In this document: piece after piece, positions 7,758 to 15,939 of the stretch
How positions within the stretch are numbered: the first letter of the stretch is position 1
Layout: every line of letters starts with the position of its first letter
From: Candidatus Bathyarchaeota archaeon
Lineage (GTDB): Archaea; Thermoproteota; Bathyarchaeia; 40CM-2-53-6
Direction of reading: 5' to 3'
DNA length: 37,549 bases
NCBI GenBank assembly: GCA_005881615.1
Contig: VBBR01000011.1
Coordinates: 26,370 to 63,918 of the forward strand
Notes under the pieces: model-generated
What the model saw: the letters and a program-made list of their open reading frames with translations, nothing else
Databases searched by the model: none
Told to the model about the DNA's origin: nothing
Program-made: the position numbers and the translations under genes

Positions 7758-8240
7758 CTAACTCAAGGACTTCAGGACGTTTAAGGCCTCCCCAACGTGC
7801 GCGGTGGCTCGGGTTTGGGATGAGAAGATAAGTCTGATAATTCCCTTCTTGTCTATTACAAAACTCACTCGGCCGGCAAAAAGACCGAGTGACTTCTTGA
7901 CCCCGTAGGCCTTCCTCACCGAACCTTCGGCGTCGCTGAGCAATATAAATGGCAAGTGGTGCTGCTGAGCGAAATCTCGATGAGAGTCTTGGCTGTCGGA
8001 GCTTATTCCAATAACTTCTGCCCCTAGATCCTTGAAAGCCTCGTATGAATCCCGGAAGCTGCAGGCCTCGGCTGTGCAGCCGCGGGTGAAGTCTTTTGGA
8101 TAGAAGTAAACTACCACGTTCTGCTTACCAAGAAAATCCTCTAGAGCAACGTAACTGCCATTGTCGGTTGATAGGCGGAAATTGGGTGCGGCGTCACCAA
8201 CAGCGAGCAGTTTCCTTACTTCCCATAAGGGGAATGTCAA
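7758..8240 (-). CDS. bcp: Peroxiredoxin, BCP/PrxQ type
   Basis: Thiol peroxidase that reduces H2O2 and organic hydroperoxides in the cytosol. The thioredoxin-like fold is clear: VGDAAPNFRLSTDNG, YFYPKDFTRGCTAEACSF with peroxidatic C55 and a second Cys five residues later (C60), the PrxQ alpha2-type resolving position, then VIGISSDSQDSH, FILLSDAEGSVRKAYGV and VSFVIDKKGIIR. Length (160 aa) is usual. The start is TTG at 8240; no ATG is available nearby and the family normally begins just before VGDxAPxF. It is divergent from the TMEM175-like gene with only 53 bp between. Confidence 0.94.
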   Translation of the reverse strand: MTFPLWEVRKLLAVGDAAPNFRLSTDNGSYVALEDFLGKQNVVVYFYPKDFTRGCTAEACSFRDSYEAFKDLGAEVIGISSDSQDSHRDFAQQHHLPFILLSDAEGSVRKAYGVKKSLGLFAGRVSFVIDKKGIIRLIFSSQTRATAHVGEALNVLKSLS

Positions 8241-8293
8241 TGTGGAAGAATAGGCTTGCGTTGATAATTGGGTCTAGAAAGAGCTAAGCATCC

Positions 8294-8956
8294 TTGCAGC
8301 AGTCCCTCTTAGAGAAATTGGCCCTTTCCGGGATACTACAAGCTGGATTGACTAAAGCCCGTATTGAGGCCCTAACGGACGGGATATTTGCCACGGTCAT
8401 GACGGTTCTGGTTTTGGGTCTAACAGTCCCTGTCCCAAACCTTCCTGAGTCGGAACTTGCTAGTCAAATAAGGGGACATTGGCCAAATTATCTCGCCTAC
8501 GCGTTCAGCTTTATCGTATTAGGCGTGTACTGGATTGGCCACCACAACCAGTTTCACTATATCAAACAGAGCGACAGAGTATTCTTGTGGGTCAACATTC
8601 TTTTTCTCTTAACTATCGGTTTTGTGCCCTTTTCCACATCTCTGCTCGGGCTGTATCCCTTCTCGCCTACTGCGGTTCGGGTCTACGGTGCGAACCTGGC
8701 AGCGACAGGGCTGGCGCTCTACGCTGTATGGTGGTACGCAACGAGCCAGCATCGCCTTGTCGAAAAGGATCTTGACCCTCACATCGTAAGTCTAGCCAAG
8801 AGGCGAATTAGTGTCGGGCCAATAGTCTCTCTACTTGGGATCGGCTTCTCCTTTCTGGATACTCGGATAAGTCTCGTACTCTACCTGCTCCTAATTCCGT
8901 TCTTTATCCGACCAAGCCACATCGATATCCACTTCAGAGAAGGCTCTCACGACTAG
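8294..8956 (+). CDS. TMEM175/DUF1211 family membrane protein, putative K+ channel
   Basis: A 220-residue six-helix membrane protein. The first helix carries RIEALTDGIFATVMTVLVL, the family signature RxxxFSDGVFAIxxTLLVL with Leu and Thr replacing the usual Phe-Ser. TM2-3 contain FIVLGVYWIGHHNQFHYI, also typical. Bacterial and archaeal members form tetrameric K+-permeable channels; the changed FS motif makes conductance uncertain. Start is TTG at 8294 right after an in-frame stop; no ATG is available. It is divergent from the peroxiredoxin. Confidence 0.88.
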   Translation: MQQSLLEKLALSGILQAGLTKARIEALTDGIFATVMTVLVLGLTVPVPNLPESELASQIRGHWPNYLAYAFSFIVLGVYWIGHHNQFHYIKQSDRVFLWVNILFLLTIGFVPFSTSLLGLYPFSPTAVRVYGANLAATGLALYAVWWYATSQHRLVEKDLDPHIVSLAKRRISVGPIVSLLGIGFSFLDTRISLVLYLLLIPFFIRPSHIDIHFREGSHD

Positions 8957-9019
8957 TACTTGCTGTCGCAACGTCCTTAAAGCCCAATCTCAAATCCCGC
9001 GGACGAAAACAATAACGAG

Positions 9020-9742
9020 TTGGAACGATTGCCTCCTGCAGACAGTCCATGGATGGTTGAGGCCCAATCGGTCTGGAAGGTCTACCAGACGGGCACGTTG
9101 AAGGTTGAGGCTCTCAGAGGCCTCGACTTCAAGGTCCGAAAGGGCGAGATGGTGGCGGTAATGGGCCCTTCGGGCTGTGGCAAGACTACCCTACTGAACT
9201 GTCTTTCCGGGCTTGACGACATTACCAAGGGCATGGTGGCGATCGAGGGCGTTGACCTAGCGAGCATGTCTGATGATCAAAAGTCCGGGTTTAGGGCAAG
9301 AAGGATGGGCTTCATTTTTCAAGCCTACAACCTTCTTCCCGTGCTGAGCGCACAAGAAAACGTCGAGCTTCCCCTTCTACTAGCAGGCGTGTCTGAGGCG
9401 GAGGCTCGCAAAGAAGCCTTGAGTGCTCTGAAGATGGTTGGGCTGGAGGAGTGGCGTCTTCACAAGCCAATGGAACTCAGCGGGGGGCAGCAGCAACGCG
9501 TAACCATTGCTCGTGCTCTTGTGAACAAGCCTGCGATAGTGTGGGGCGACGAGCCGACTGGTAATCTGGACTCCGAGAATTCAGCCGAGATTGTCAAGTT
9601 GTTGAGAAGCTTGAACCGCGACTACGGACTGACCTTCGTGATAGTCACCCATGATTCTCACATTGCCCAAGAGACCGACCGGATAGTTTCAATGAGAAAT
9701 GGGCAAATAGAGAAAGAAACGGCGGCCGGAACAAAGTCCTGA
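9020..9742 (+). CDS. ABC transporter ATP-binding protein, MacB/LolD-like
   Basis: Cytoplasmic ATPase of a type-VII (MacB/FtsX-like) ABC system. Walker [11 protein letters not shown]-loop [10 protein letters not shown], signature LSGGQQQR, Walker B VWGDEPT with the catalytic Glu, D-loop NLDSE and H-loop THD are all intact. The order [30 protein letters not shown] is typical of the LolD/MacB subfamily. The TTG at 9020 gives 240 aa; ATG at 9053 ([12 protein letters not shown]) matches the usual family start and is an equally good choice. Its TGA overlaps the frame of the following permease, its partner. Confidence 0.95.
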   Translation: MERLPPADSPWMVEAQSVWKVYQTGTLKVEALRGLDFKVRKGEMVAVMGPSGCGKTTLLNCLSGLDDITKGMVAIEGVDLASMSDDQKSGFRARRMGFIFQAYNLLPVLSAQENVELPLLLAGVSEAEARKEALSALKMVGLEEWRLHKPMELSGGQQQRVTIARALVNKPAIVWGDEPTGNLDSENSAEIVKLLRSLNRDYGLTFVIVTHDSHIAQETDRIVSMRNGQIEKETAAGTKS

Positions 9743-9921
9743 CGAGGAGCGGTCGGCCAACGGCAGAACCTAGGTCTCGATCTCAAGGAAGGTCGTTTCT
9801 TGTAGGTCTAATTGTTTTCCTCTCGATAATTGCCCTCGGGGAGCTTTACGCTCTCTATCTCAATTACCAAAACGACTTCTTTCTACGCCAGTTTGTCTCT
9901 GAAAATCAGACCTGGCTCCTA

Positions 9922-12900
9922 GTGCAGGCCGCGGGACTTTTGGTCGTGGGTCTTGGCGCTGGCTACTTGTCCTACCTGTTTTCCCGGGCCAAGCCTACCA
10001 GTAGGGCGGGACGCTACTCAAGGAAACTGCTCTCCTTCTCGTCGTTGGTCATCGGTCTCGCTGCTTTGCTCCTTTGGTTCGGCGGCCTTAGTAGCATTGC
10101 TGGCAGCTCGACCATTGGCTTTGAAGTCTACATCGTAGCTGTACTGCTGTTAATTTCGCTAGGTATGATGCTGCGCGATCGCCTTACTCTCAGAATGGCG
10201 CTGCGCAATTTTACCAGACGGAAGACCAACATGGCGCTGGTCATCGCAGGACTTATGATCGGAACTGCGATGATTTCAGGATCGCTTGTCACTGGAGACA
10301 CGCTTACCGAGCTTTTTACCCGCGGTGCCTACTTCGGCTACGGCCATGCGGACGAGGTTGTCTATGCGAGAAACAGCACCACGTTCGGGTTTCAAGGATC
10401 TGCCTATCAATACTTCGGATACAACGTCTACCAGTCACTTTCAACCGGTCTCTCCAATTATCCATCCGCTGGACCGGACGTAGTGGGAGTTACACCGGAA
10501 ATAATCGAGACAGTTAGCATCTACGATTCTAACAAGGGAATAGTTCAGGCCGGATCTGCGCTTATCGGAAGCTTCTCCAACGCGTCCCGTGCTCTAGGAG
10601 ACTTTCATTCCACATCCGGATCGGTAATTCCATCCACTTTCAACGACACCGAGGCCGTGCTCAACGACAAGGCAGCCCGCGACCTGAACGCCACCATAGG
10701 AGACACGGTCACTGTCTACTCCGCCCAGCGCTTCACAGCCCAACATCTCAATTTCACAGTCGTAGGAATAGCAGTCTCCGACGAGAGGGGCTCCTTCACA
10801 CAGGGAGACGACGTGTTCGTCACGCTGAACTCCGCTCAACAGTTTACCGGCCACCCCAACTCGGTAAATTACATCGCGATTACAAACATTGGAGGGCTCA
10901 GGGGCGCCATTCAATACAGCCGAACTGTGGCGCTAGCCGCAAATCAGACCCTGGATAGCATATACTCGACCACCCAATCGACGATCAACTCCACATCGAT
11001 AGGATGCAAAACAGACATTTCGACGGTCGTGACGCCTCCTGCTATTCCGTGCGCATTTACCGAGAAGAAGCTCTCAGTCGACAATGCCACCGATGGGGCA
11101 AAGTCCCTTTCTCAGTTCTTCCTCATCCTTAGCTCATTCGCAATCCTAGCCGGGATCGTTCTGATTCTCAACATTTTCATCATGTTGGCCGAGGAGCGGA
11201 AATCGGAGATGGGAATGGCCCGGGCCGTTGGAATGCGGAGGAGTCAGTTGACTAGACTATTCCTGTTCGAGGGGAGCCTCTACTCTGCTGGTGCCTCCAT
11301 CGTCGGAGTATTGGTAGGGATCGGTGTAGCATACGCCATTCTATATGCAATCGGAAACATTTTCTCAGCATTCATTCCTTCTCTGAACGAGTCTCTGGTT
11401 CTCAGTAGCTTCACTATCTCCCCGGAATCATTGTTCGCCGCGTTCACCGCGGGAGTGCTGATTACCTATGTTACGATTCTTCTCACTTCGTGGCGGATAA
11501 GTAAGCTGAACATTATCAGGGCAATTCGAAACATTCCCGAACCACCACGAGGAGAGAGAACCTACACTCTGCTGCTGGTAGCCGGCTTTGCAATGGCTCT
11601 CGCTGGAGTCGTAGTTTTCCAGGCCTCGTTCGCAGCCAAGTCCACCATGGAAGCGCTCGTGGGGCCAAGCCTCATTATTTTCGGCGCAGGGCTCGTCCTG
11701 TCAAGGTTCCTCCGCAACCGATACGCATTCACTCTCTCAGGTTTCGCGCTCCTTGTTCAGTGGGCGGTTCCGAGCCTATCATTTGACAATCCACTGGTCT
11801 CGAACTACAGTTTCGGCCCGGAGGTGTTCATAGTGGGAGGGATAATCATGGTCGTCGCCTCGGTGCTAGTTGTGATGTACAACACTGATGTTCCATTGAA
11901 GATGCTGCGCTTTGTCCTTCGCAAGAGGCGAACTCTGACCGCCATCTTCAAGATCGCGCTGTCCTATCCTGAAAACAAACGCTTCCGGACAGCCGCGACT
12001 GTCGCAATGTTCGCCCTTGTACTGTTCACAGTGTCGGCCGTCGCCGGCATTCAAGCCGAGCTGAATGCATCTATCAGCCAAAGTGCCAAAGATCAGTCGG
12101 GTGGATATGATATCGCCACTAACACCGCTCCGATAGCGAACCTGACCTCGTCAGTAATGGCGGATGCAACATTGAGCAACAAGGTTTCAGCGGTTATCCC
12201 GTTTACCACGATTCTGCTGCAGGAGGCGCATGATTCATCCACGTCTCAGGACTTTCCGTTGACTCAGCTAGTGGGTGCTGACCCGAGCGCGCTAGGAGCT
12301 GATAACTTCTTCACAACGAACTCGTTCAAGATGCTAAGCCTGGCCACTGGCTTCGGATCGGCTACTGAGGTCTGGAATGCGGTCAGAAGCAACGAGTCCT
12401 ACGTCGTATGGTCCGTATCATTCGCAGGAAACGGACATCCAAACCCTGGAGATGATCTCGTCCTCGCGGCAAGACCTGCTGGGAACCCGGTGTTAAAGTC
12501 GGTGAGGGTTCTCGGGGTTTTGCGTGGACTATTTGACGGAATAATCGGAGTAAGGGGACTTCTGAAAGACTCGTTCAACGTCGACTCCGGTACTTTGGGG
12601 CTTGTAAACGTAGCAAAAGGTCTGGACCCTGTTAATGTTGCGAACCTGTTGAAGAAGGACTTCATTCAGCTGGGCATGCAGACGATCGTTATCGAAGTGA
12701 CTATCGAACAAGGACAGAGGATTTTCCTATCATTCTTCGGATTGTTTGAGGGTTACCTGGCTTTGGGCCTGGTCGTCGGAGTAGCAGGCGTCGGAATTAT
12801 CTCGATACGCTCGGTTGTTGAACGGAGGAATGAGATCGGTATTCTTCGCGCCCTAGGTTTCCGAAAGAGAATGGTCTTGTTGGCCTTCCTCGTCGAGAGT

Positions 12901-13125
12901 AGCTACATAGCTCTTTTGGGAATCATAATCGGAGTTTCGCTGGGGGTAGACTTAGCCTACGCGTTTACTGCTCAGCCCAACTCGGGCCTCTCCTTCGTGA
13001 TTCCTTGGACGCAGATTATCGAAATCTCTGTCGCATCATATGCGCTGGCAATGTTGTCGGTGCTCGGCTCGGCGCGCAAAGCATCCAAGATCCCACCAGC
13101 GGAAGCCCTCAGATACACCGAGTAG
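9922..13125 (+). CDS. Large FtsX/MacB-type ABC transporter permease (start probably further upstream)
   Basis: Membrane partner of the preceding ATPase. Two FtsX-type permease modules are present: the first begins RNFTRRKTNMALVIAGLMIG, has a large extracellular Ser/Thr/Asn-rich domain and three helices near SQFFLILSSFAILAGIVLIL; the second begins SYPENKRFRTAATVAMFAL and ends with RRNEIGILRALGFRKRMVLL. Between them lie extra helices. Such systems extrude lipids, peptides or act as mechanotransmission devices; substrate is unknown. The first canonical start is GTG 9922, but the frame is open back to CTG 9739, which overlaps the ATPase TGA, and encodes another clear helix (SFLVGLIVFLSIIALGELYA). 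A start in that stretch would give about 1128 aa and four N-terminal helices before the first FtsX module. Confidence 0.93.
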   Translation: MQAAGLLVVGLGAGYLSYLFSRAKPTSRAGRYSRKLLSFSSLVIGLAALLLWFGGLSSIAGSSTIGFEVYIVAVLLLISLGMMLRDRLTLRMALRNFTRRKTNMALVIAGLMIGTAMISGSLVTGDTLTELFTRGAYFGYGHADEVVYARNSTTFGFQGSAYQYFGYNVYQSLSTGLSNYPSAGPDVVGVTPEIIETVSIYDSNKGIVQAGSALIGSFSNASRALGDFHSTSGSVIPSTFNDTEAVLNDKAARDLNATIGDTVTVYSAQRFTAQHLNFTVVGIAVSDERGSFTQGDDVFVTLNSAQQFTGHPNSVNYIAITNIGGLRGAIQYSRTVALAANQTLDSIYSTTQSTINSTSIGCKTDISTVVTPPAIPCAFTEKKLSVDNATDGAKSLSQFFLILSSFAILAGIVLILNIFIMLAEERKSEMGMARAVGMRRSQLTRLFLFEGSLYSAGASIVGVLVGIGVAYAILYAIGNIFSAFIPSLNESLVLSSFTISPESLFAAFTAGVLITYVTILLTSWRISKLNIIRAIRNIPEPPRGERTYTLLLVAGFAMALAGVVVFQASFAAKSTMEALVGPSLIIFGAGLVLSRFLRNRYAFTLSGFALLVQWAVPSLSFDNPLVSNYSFGPEVFIVGGIIMVVASVLVVMYNTDVPLKMLRFVLRKRRTLTAIFKIALSYPENKRFRTAATVAMFALVLFTVSAVAGIQAELNASISQSAKDQSGGYDIATNTAPIANLTSSVMADATLSNKVSAVIPFTTILLQEAHDSSTSQDFPLTQLVGADPSALGADNFFTTNSFKMLSLATGFGSATEVWNAVRSNESYVVWSVSFAGNGHPNPGDDLVLAARPAGNPVLKSVRVLGVLRGLFDGIIGVRGLLKDSFNVDSGTLGLVNVAKGLDPVNVANLLKKDFIQLGMQTIVIEVTIEQGQRIFLSFFGLFEGYLALGLVVGVAGVGIISIRSVVERRNEIGILRALGFRKRMVLLAFLVESSYIALLGIIIGVSLGVDLAYAFTAQPNSGLSFVIPWTQIIEISVASYALAMLSVLGSARKASKIPPAEALRYTE

Positions 13126-13133
13126 CCTAGGAT

Positions 13134-14273
13134 CTACTTTCCCCTAGTTCTCTTCGTGGTTTCGCTCGCTGCTTCTTTCAGCAGCCTGTTCGTGCTCTCA
13201 GTGTTTCCTCCCAGCCTGAGGGTTTGTTCATGTTGGTCGGATAGCCGTTTTGTCGCCTCGATAAGATCGGTGCGCCGTGTCTGTTCAGCGTTTGCAGATA
13301 ATTGGTTCATGGTTTTGGTTGCTTCTTTCAGCTGTCCCGCAGCAAGGTGCTGGTAATACTCCTCCAGACCCTGGTAGTATGTGAATTCCGATACAAGGTT
13401 GTTGTTGATTCCTTCCGAGAACTGTTCCTCGTTCCTGGCGACTCTAACCTCTACAGGGGCGCTGATAGTCTTTTTCTTGTCATCGATCGTGTCAGAGTAC
13501 GTGACTTGAATGTTGAGCAGTCTACCGTTGAATCCTGCCGGTATTGGAACACGGCCCCAGATCTTTGCAACCGTCTCCACAGCGTTGATAGAAACCGGTG
13601 GTCCCTTGTAGTTCAGGATCTTGACCTCAGGGGTTCCAAAGTCTACACTTATGTTTCTGGCGCCAACCTCGTTTACCGCGCTCTCCTGCATTAGGCTGGG
13701 GAGCTTGAGTTTCTGGGCGTCCGTGATGTTGTGGAGCATACCACCAGATGCGTCGGCGAGAGCCTTCAAGATCGACTGGTTATAATCTGCGCCGATGCCA
13801 AACTCGATCATTTGAAACCCTGTAGGCATTTTCAGCTTCGAATACTGTTCGGGCTTGGTGACATCTGTGGGTTCACCGTCGGTGAGAAGAACGATCCATC
13901 CGGGTAGGCGGCTCTTCTGCGCTATTTCAAATGCGGACTGGAGCGCTGCGTAGAGAGCTGTCAAACCTGACGCTCTGATCTTGGGGAGAACCTCTGAAAG
14001 CTTGGTTTCAGGATACGCTTGGACGGTGCTTGAAAACAGGACTACAGAGACCATGTTTCCAGAAGGAATACCCTTCACATATTCCTGCGCGCCGTTCTTT
14101 GCAAGCTCGATTTTCTGGCCGTCCATCGATTTGCTAGTGTCGAGGACGATTATGTGGTGGAAGCCTTTCGCTTCCGTACGCCTCTCTGCGACCAGAGTGA
14201 GCTTAAAAATCGCGTCTATCTTCGAATCGTACGAGTAAGTATGACTCAGCTCGGTTCTAGCTGACAGTGTCAT
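13134..14273 (-). CDS. von Willebrand factor A domain protein
   Basis: A 379-residue soluble protein. The vWA domain (about 36-205) has an intact MIDAS: D45-T-S-K-S49, T105 in GLTALY, and D132 in LLTDGEPTD, so it should bind a divalent metal and a partner's acidic residue. Residues about 215-285 look like a beta-sandwich (NISVDFGTPEVKIL, LLNIQVTYSDTID), and the C-terminus (about 290-379) is helical, with many Gln/Glu/Thr. This order resembles inter-alpha-trypsin-inhibitor/TerY-like vWA proteins without a signal peptide. It is the last gene of an operon with the phosphatase (4-nt ATGA overlap) and FHA protein, so it is probably an adaptor or target in that phospho-signalling system. Confidence 0.92.
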   Translation of the reverse strand: MTLSARTELSHTYSYDSKIDAIFKLTLVAERRTEAKGFHHIIVLDTSKSMDGQKIELAKNGAQEYVKGIPSGNMVSVVLFSSTVQAYPETKLSEVLPKIRASGLTALYAALQSAFEIAQKSRLPGWIVLLTDGEPTDVTKPEQYSKLKMPTGFQMIEFGIGADYNQSILKALADASGGMLHNITDAQKLKLPSLMQESAVNEVGARNISVDFGTPEVKILNYKGPPVSINAVETVAKIWGRVPIPAGFNGRLLNIQVTYSDTIDDKKKTISAPVEVRVARNEEQFSEGINNNLVSEFTYYQGLEEYYQHLAAGQLKEATKTMNQLSANAEQTRRTDLIEATKRLSDQHEQTLRLGGNTESTNRLLKEAASETTKRTRGK

Positions 14274-15055
14274 AGTGTGACCTTCTCCATTTTGTCATCT
14301 TCCAGAACCAGTACGCCGGCGGCGCCGCCATGGTACTTGCTGGTGAAAATTGTCATTACTTTTCCTCCGAGGTCTTCTCTAAACCCATCAACGACCTCGT
14401 GGCCACGAATAATGCCCTTGAGGGAGTTGTTCGTCAAGAATTTCTCTGTTACGTCGCTGCCATAGTAGAAGGCTCCGTCTCCCCTTACGCTTGGGATGAA
14501 ACCCTCGATCATGTCTCTAGGGTCGTTCCATAGAAGCTGAAACGCCGTCGGATCGTCAGGGTTCATGTCAGGAAAGGGCAGATCGGCAATCTGGGACACA
14601 CTGTCCAGAGTAGTCGCTAAACCACCGTGGAGGCAGAGGTAGCTGTTGACAACGACGGCGTACGGCATGGCTTGAAAGAACTCTTTGAACTGATCGTAAG
14701 CAGTCTCTCCTAGCTTCTCTGTAACCTCCGCAAAAAAGCCGTAGTAGGAGTTTGTCAAGGGGCTCTCGTGGTTTCCCCTCAACATTATGATCTTGGTAGG
14801 ATCTTCGAGAAGCTTTGAAGCTATTAGGCCTAGATTCTCCACGCCTGTCTCTCCTCTGTCCACATAGTCACCAAGGAAGACGATTAGGTCGCTATCCGCG
14901 TAATACTTGTCGAAGATAGTTTGTGTAAGGTCGACTGCCGTATGAGTGTCTCCGACAAAGACTACTTTCCTTTCCCGCCTCGAGTCGAGGAGTGGTCCTT
15001 CCATCTTTTCTTTTGCCTCGAGTATGAGCCTGGGGGTTTCCAGGGCTTCAATCAT
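14270..15055 (-). CDS. PPP-family serine/threonine protein phosphatase
   Basis: Metallophosphoesterase of the PP1/PP2A/lambda type. All family motifs are present: GDTH (35-38, with Thr after it instead of Gly), GDYVDRG (62-68), GNHE (94-97), LHGG with H143, WNDPR and RGHE with H219. These supply the two-metal site and catalytic His. Length (261 aa) fits archaeal PP1-arch phosphatases. No membrane segment: cytosolic. It overlaps by 4 nt with both neighbours, so expression is coupled to the FHA and vWA proteins. It likely removes phosphates placed by the divergent kinase; this pairing is inferred from context. Confidence 0.95.
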   Translation of the reverse strand: MIEALETPRLILEAKEKMEGPLLDSRRERKVVFVGDTHTAVDLTQTIFDKYYADSDLIVFLGDYVDRGETGVENLGLIASKLLEDPTKIIMLRGNHESPLTNSYYGFFAEVTEKLGETAYDQFKEFFQAMPYAVVVNSYLCLHGGLATTLDSVSQIADLPFPDMNPDDPTAFQLLWNDPRDMIEGFIPSVRGDGAFYYGSDVTEKFLTNNSLKGIIRGHEVVDGFREDLGGKVMTIFTSKYHGGAAGVLVLEDDKMEKVTL

Positions 15056-15876
15056 TCACCAGTGAGCCTCACGATAGTGCCAGTACCGAACTTTACTATA
15101 CTGTTCGGTTTAACCTCGACACTATCGTGAACCTGCTGGAATTCCTTTCCGTTGTAGAGAAATGTACCGTTCTTGCTGTTCAGATCCTTCAGCATCAGCC
15201 TGGTTCCGCTCATTGTGAGTTCTGCATGTTTTCTTGAGACTTCTTGGTCCGGGATGACGATCACGTTCTCTGGGCTTCGTCCGATACTAACAACGGGGAA
15301 GTCGTCGAACTCGATCGGCACCTTTGACTTGATTAGGGATGCAGCGGGGGTGTTCACGAACACCATGTAGAATCGTCCATGTCCGGTCGTCGGCATGGAG
15401 GATACTGGGCTGTATGGGGTAGGGGTTGGCTGGAAGGGCGTAATTTCAGGCTCAGGTGGCGCAGGTGGAGTCTCTAGTTTCGCATGATCAGTATCGAAGG
15501 AGAAAATGGTAGGTTCAGAGGGTGTTTCCTCTACGTCTGTTTTCTCTGGCTCTGGCGCCTCGAAGGGCTCCGGCTCTTCTTCTGCTGCTGCTGGCTCTAT
15601 TGTTGGTTCTACTATGGGTTCTATTGGTTTCGGCGTCGCCGAATCTCCAGCTCTGTCTCCTCCGCAAGACACGCAGGTTTGTTTTGAGTCAGGATTGTCA
15701 GCTCCACACGCTGAGCACGTCCAGATGAGCGTCTCCGCAGACTCCGCGTCTAGGTCAGGGTCTTTCGGCTTTGCCTTATGCTTGATAGATGGGCGCTTCA
15801 TGAATGAACTCTTCTGTCTTACCCGGTTTGCGAGCATGTAATTGCGCTGGAACGAAAACCGCCTCGCGTCGGTCAC
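15052..15876 (-). CDS. Zinc-ribbon and FHA domain protein
   Basis: Phosphothreonine-binding adaptor. A RanBP2-like/double-Cys zinc ribbon (WTCSACGADNPDSKQTCVSC; C54, C57, C68, C71) is followed by a disordered Pro/Glu-rich linker (about 78-165) and a C-terminal FHA domain (about 170-272) with conserved GR (199-200), SRKHA (214-218), and LNSKNGTFLYNG (232-243). FHA domains bind phospho-Thr peptides, so it should dock onto substrates or autophosphorylated kinase. The frame opens with GTG at 15876; ATG at 15837 (MLANRVRQK) or 15801 (MKRPSIKHK) are also plausible starts. First gene of the FHA-PPP-vWA operon, divergent from the kinase with 63 bp between. Confidence 0.94.
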   Translation of the reverse strand: MTDARRFSFQRNYMLANRVRQKSSFMKRPSIKHKAKPKDPDLDAESAETLIWTCSACGADNPDSKQTCVSCGGDRAGDSATPKPIEPIVEPTIEPAAAEEEPEPFEAPEPEKTDVEETPSEPTIFSFDTDHAKLETPPAPPEPEITPFQPTPTPYSPVSSMPTTGHGRFYMVFVNTPAASLIKSKVPIEFDDFPVVSIGRSPENVIVIPDQEVSRKHAELTMSGTRLMLKDLNSKNGTFLYNGKEFQQVHDSVEVKPNSIVKFGTGTIVRLTGE

Positions 15877-15939
15877 ACCGTTGATTACTAGGAATTTGCG
15901 TATTCGAAGTCCACTCGTTAGGAAGGCGCTTGCTCGTAG
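15877..15939. promoter_or_regulatory. Shared divergent promoter region of the phospho-signalling genes
   Basis: The 63 bp separating the FHA operon and the kinase must hold at least one of their promoters. It is AT-richer near 15885-15905, but I see no strong TATA/BRE match on either strand, so the assignment rests on geometry. If the FHA gene starts at a downstream ATG the region would be up to about 140 bp. Confidence 0.3.
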
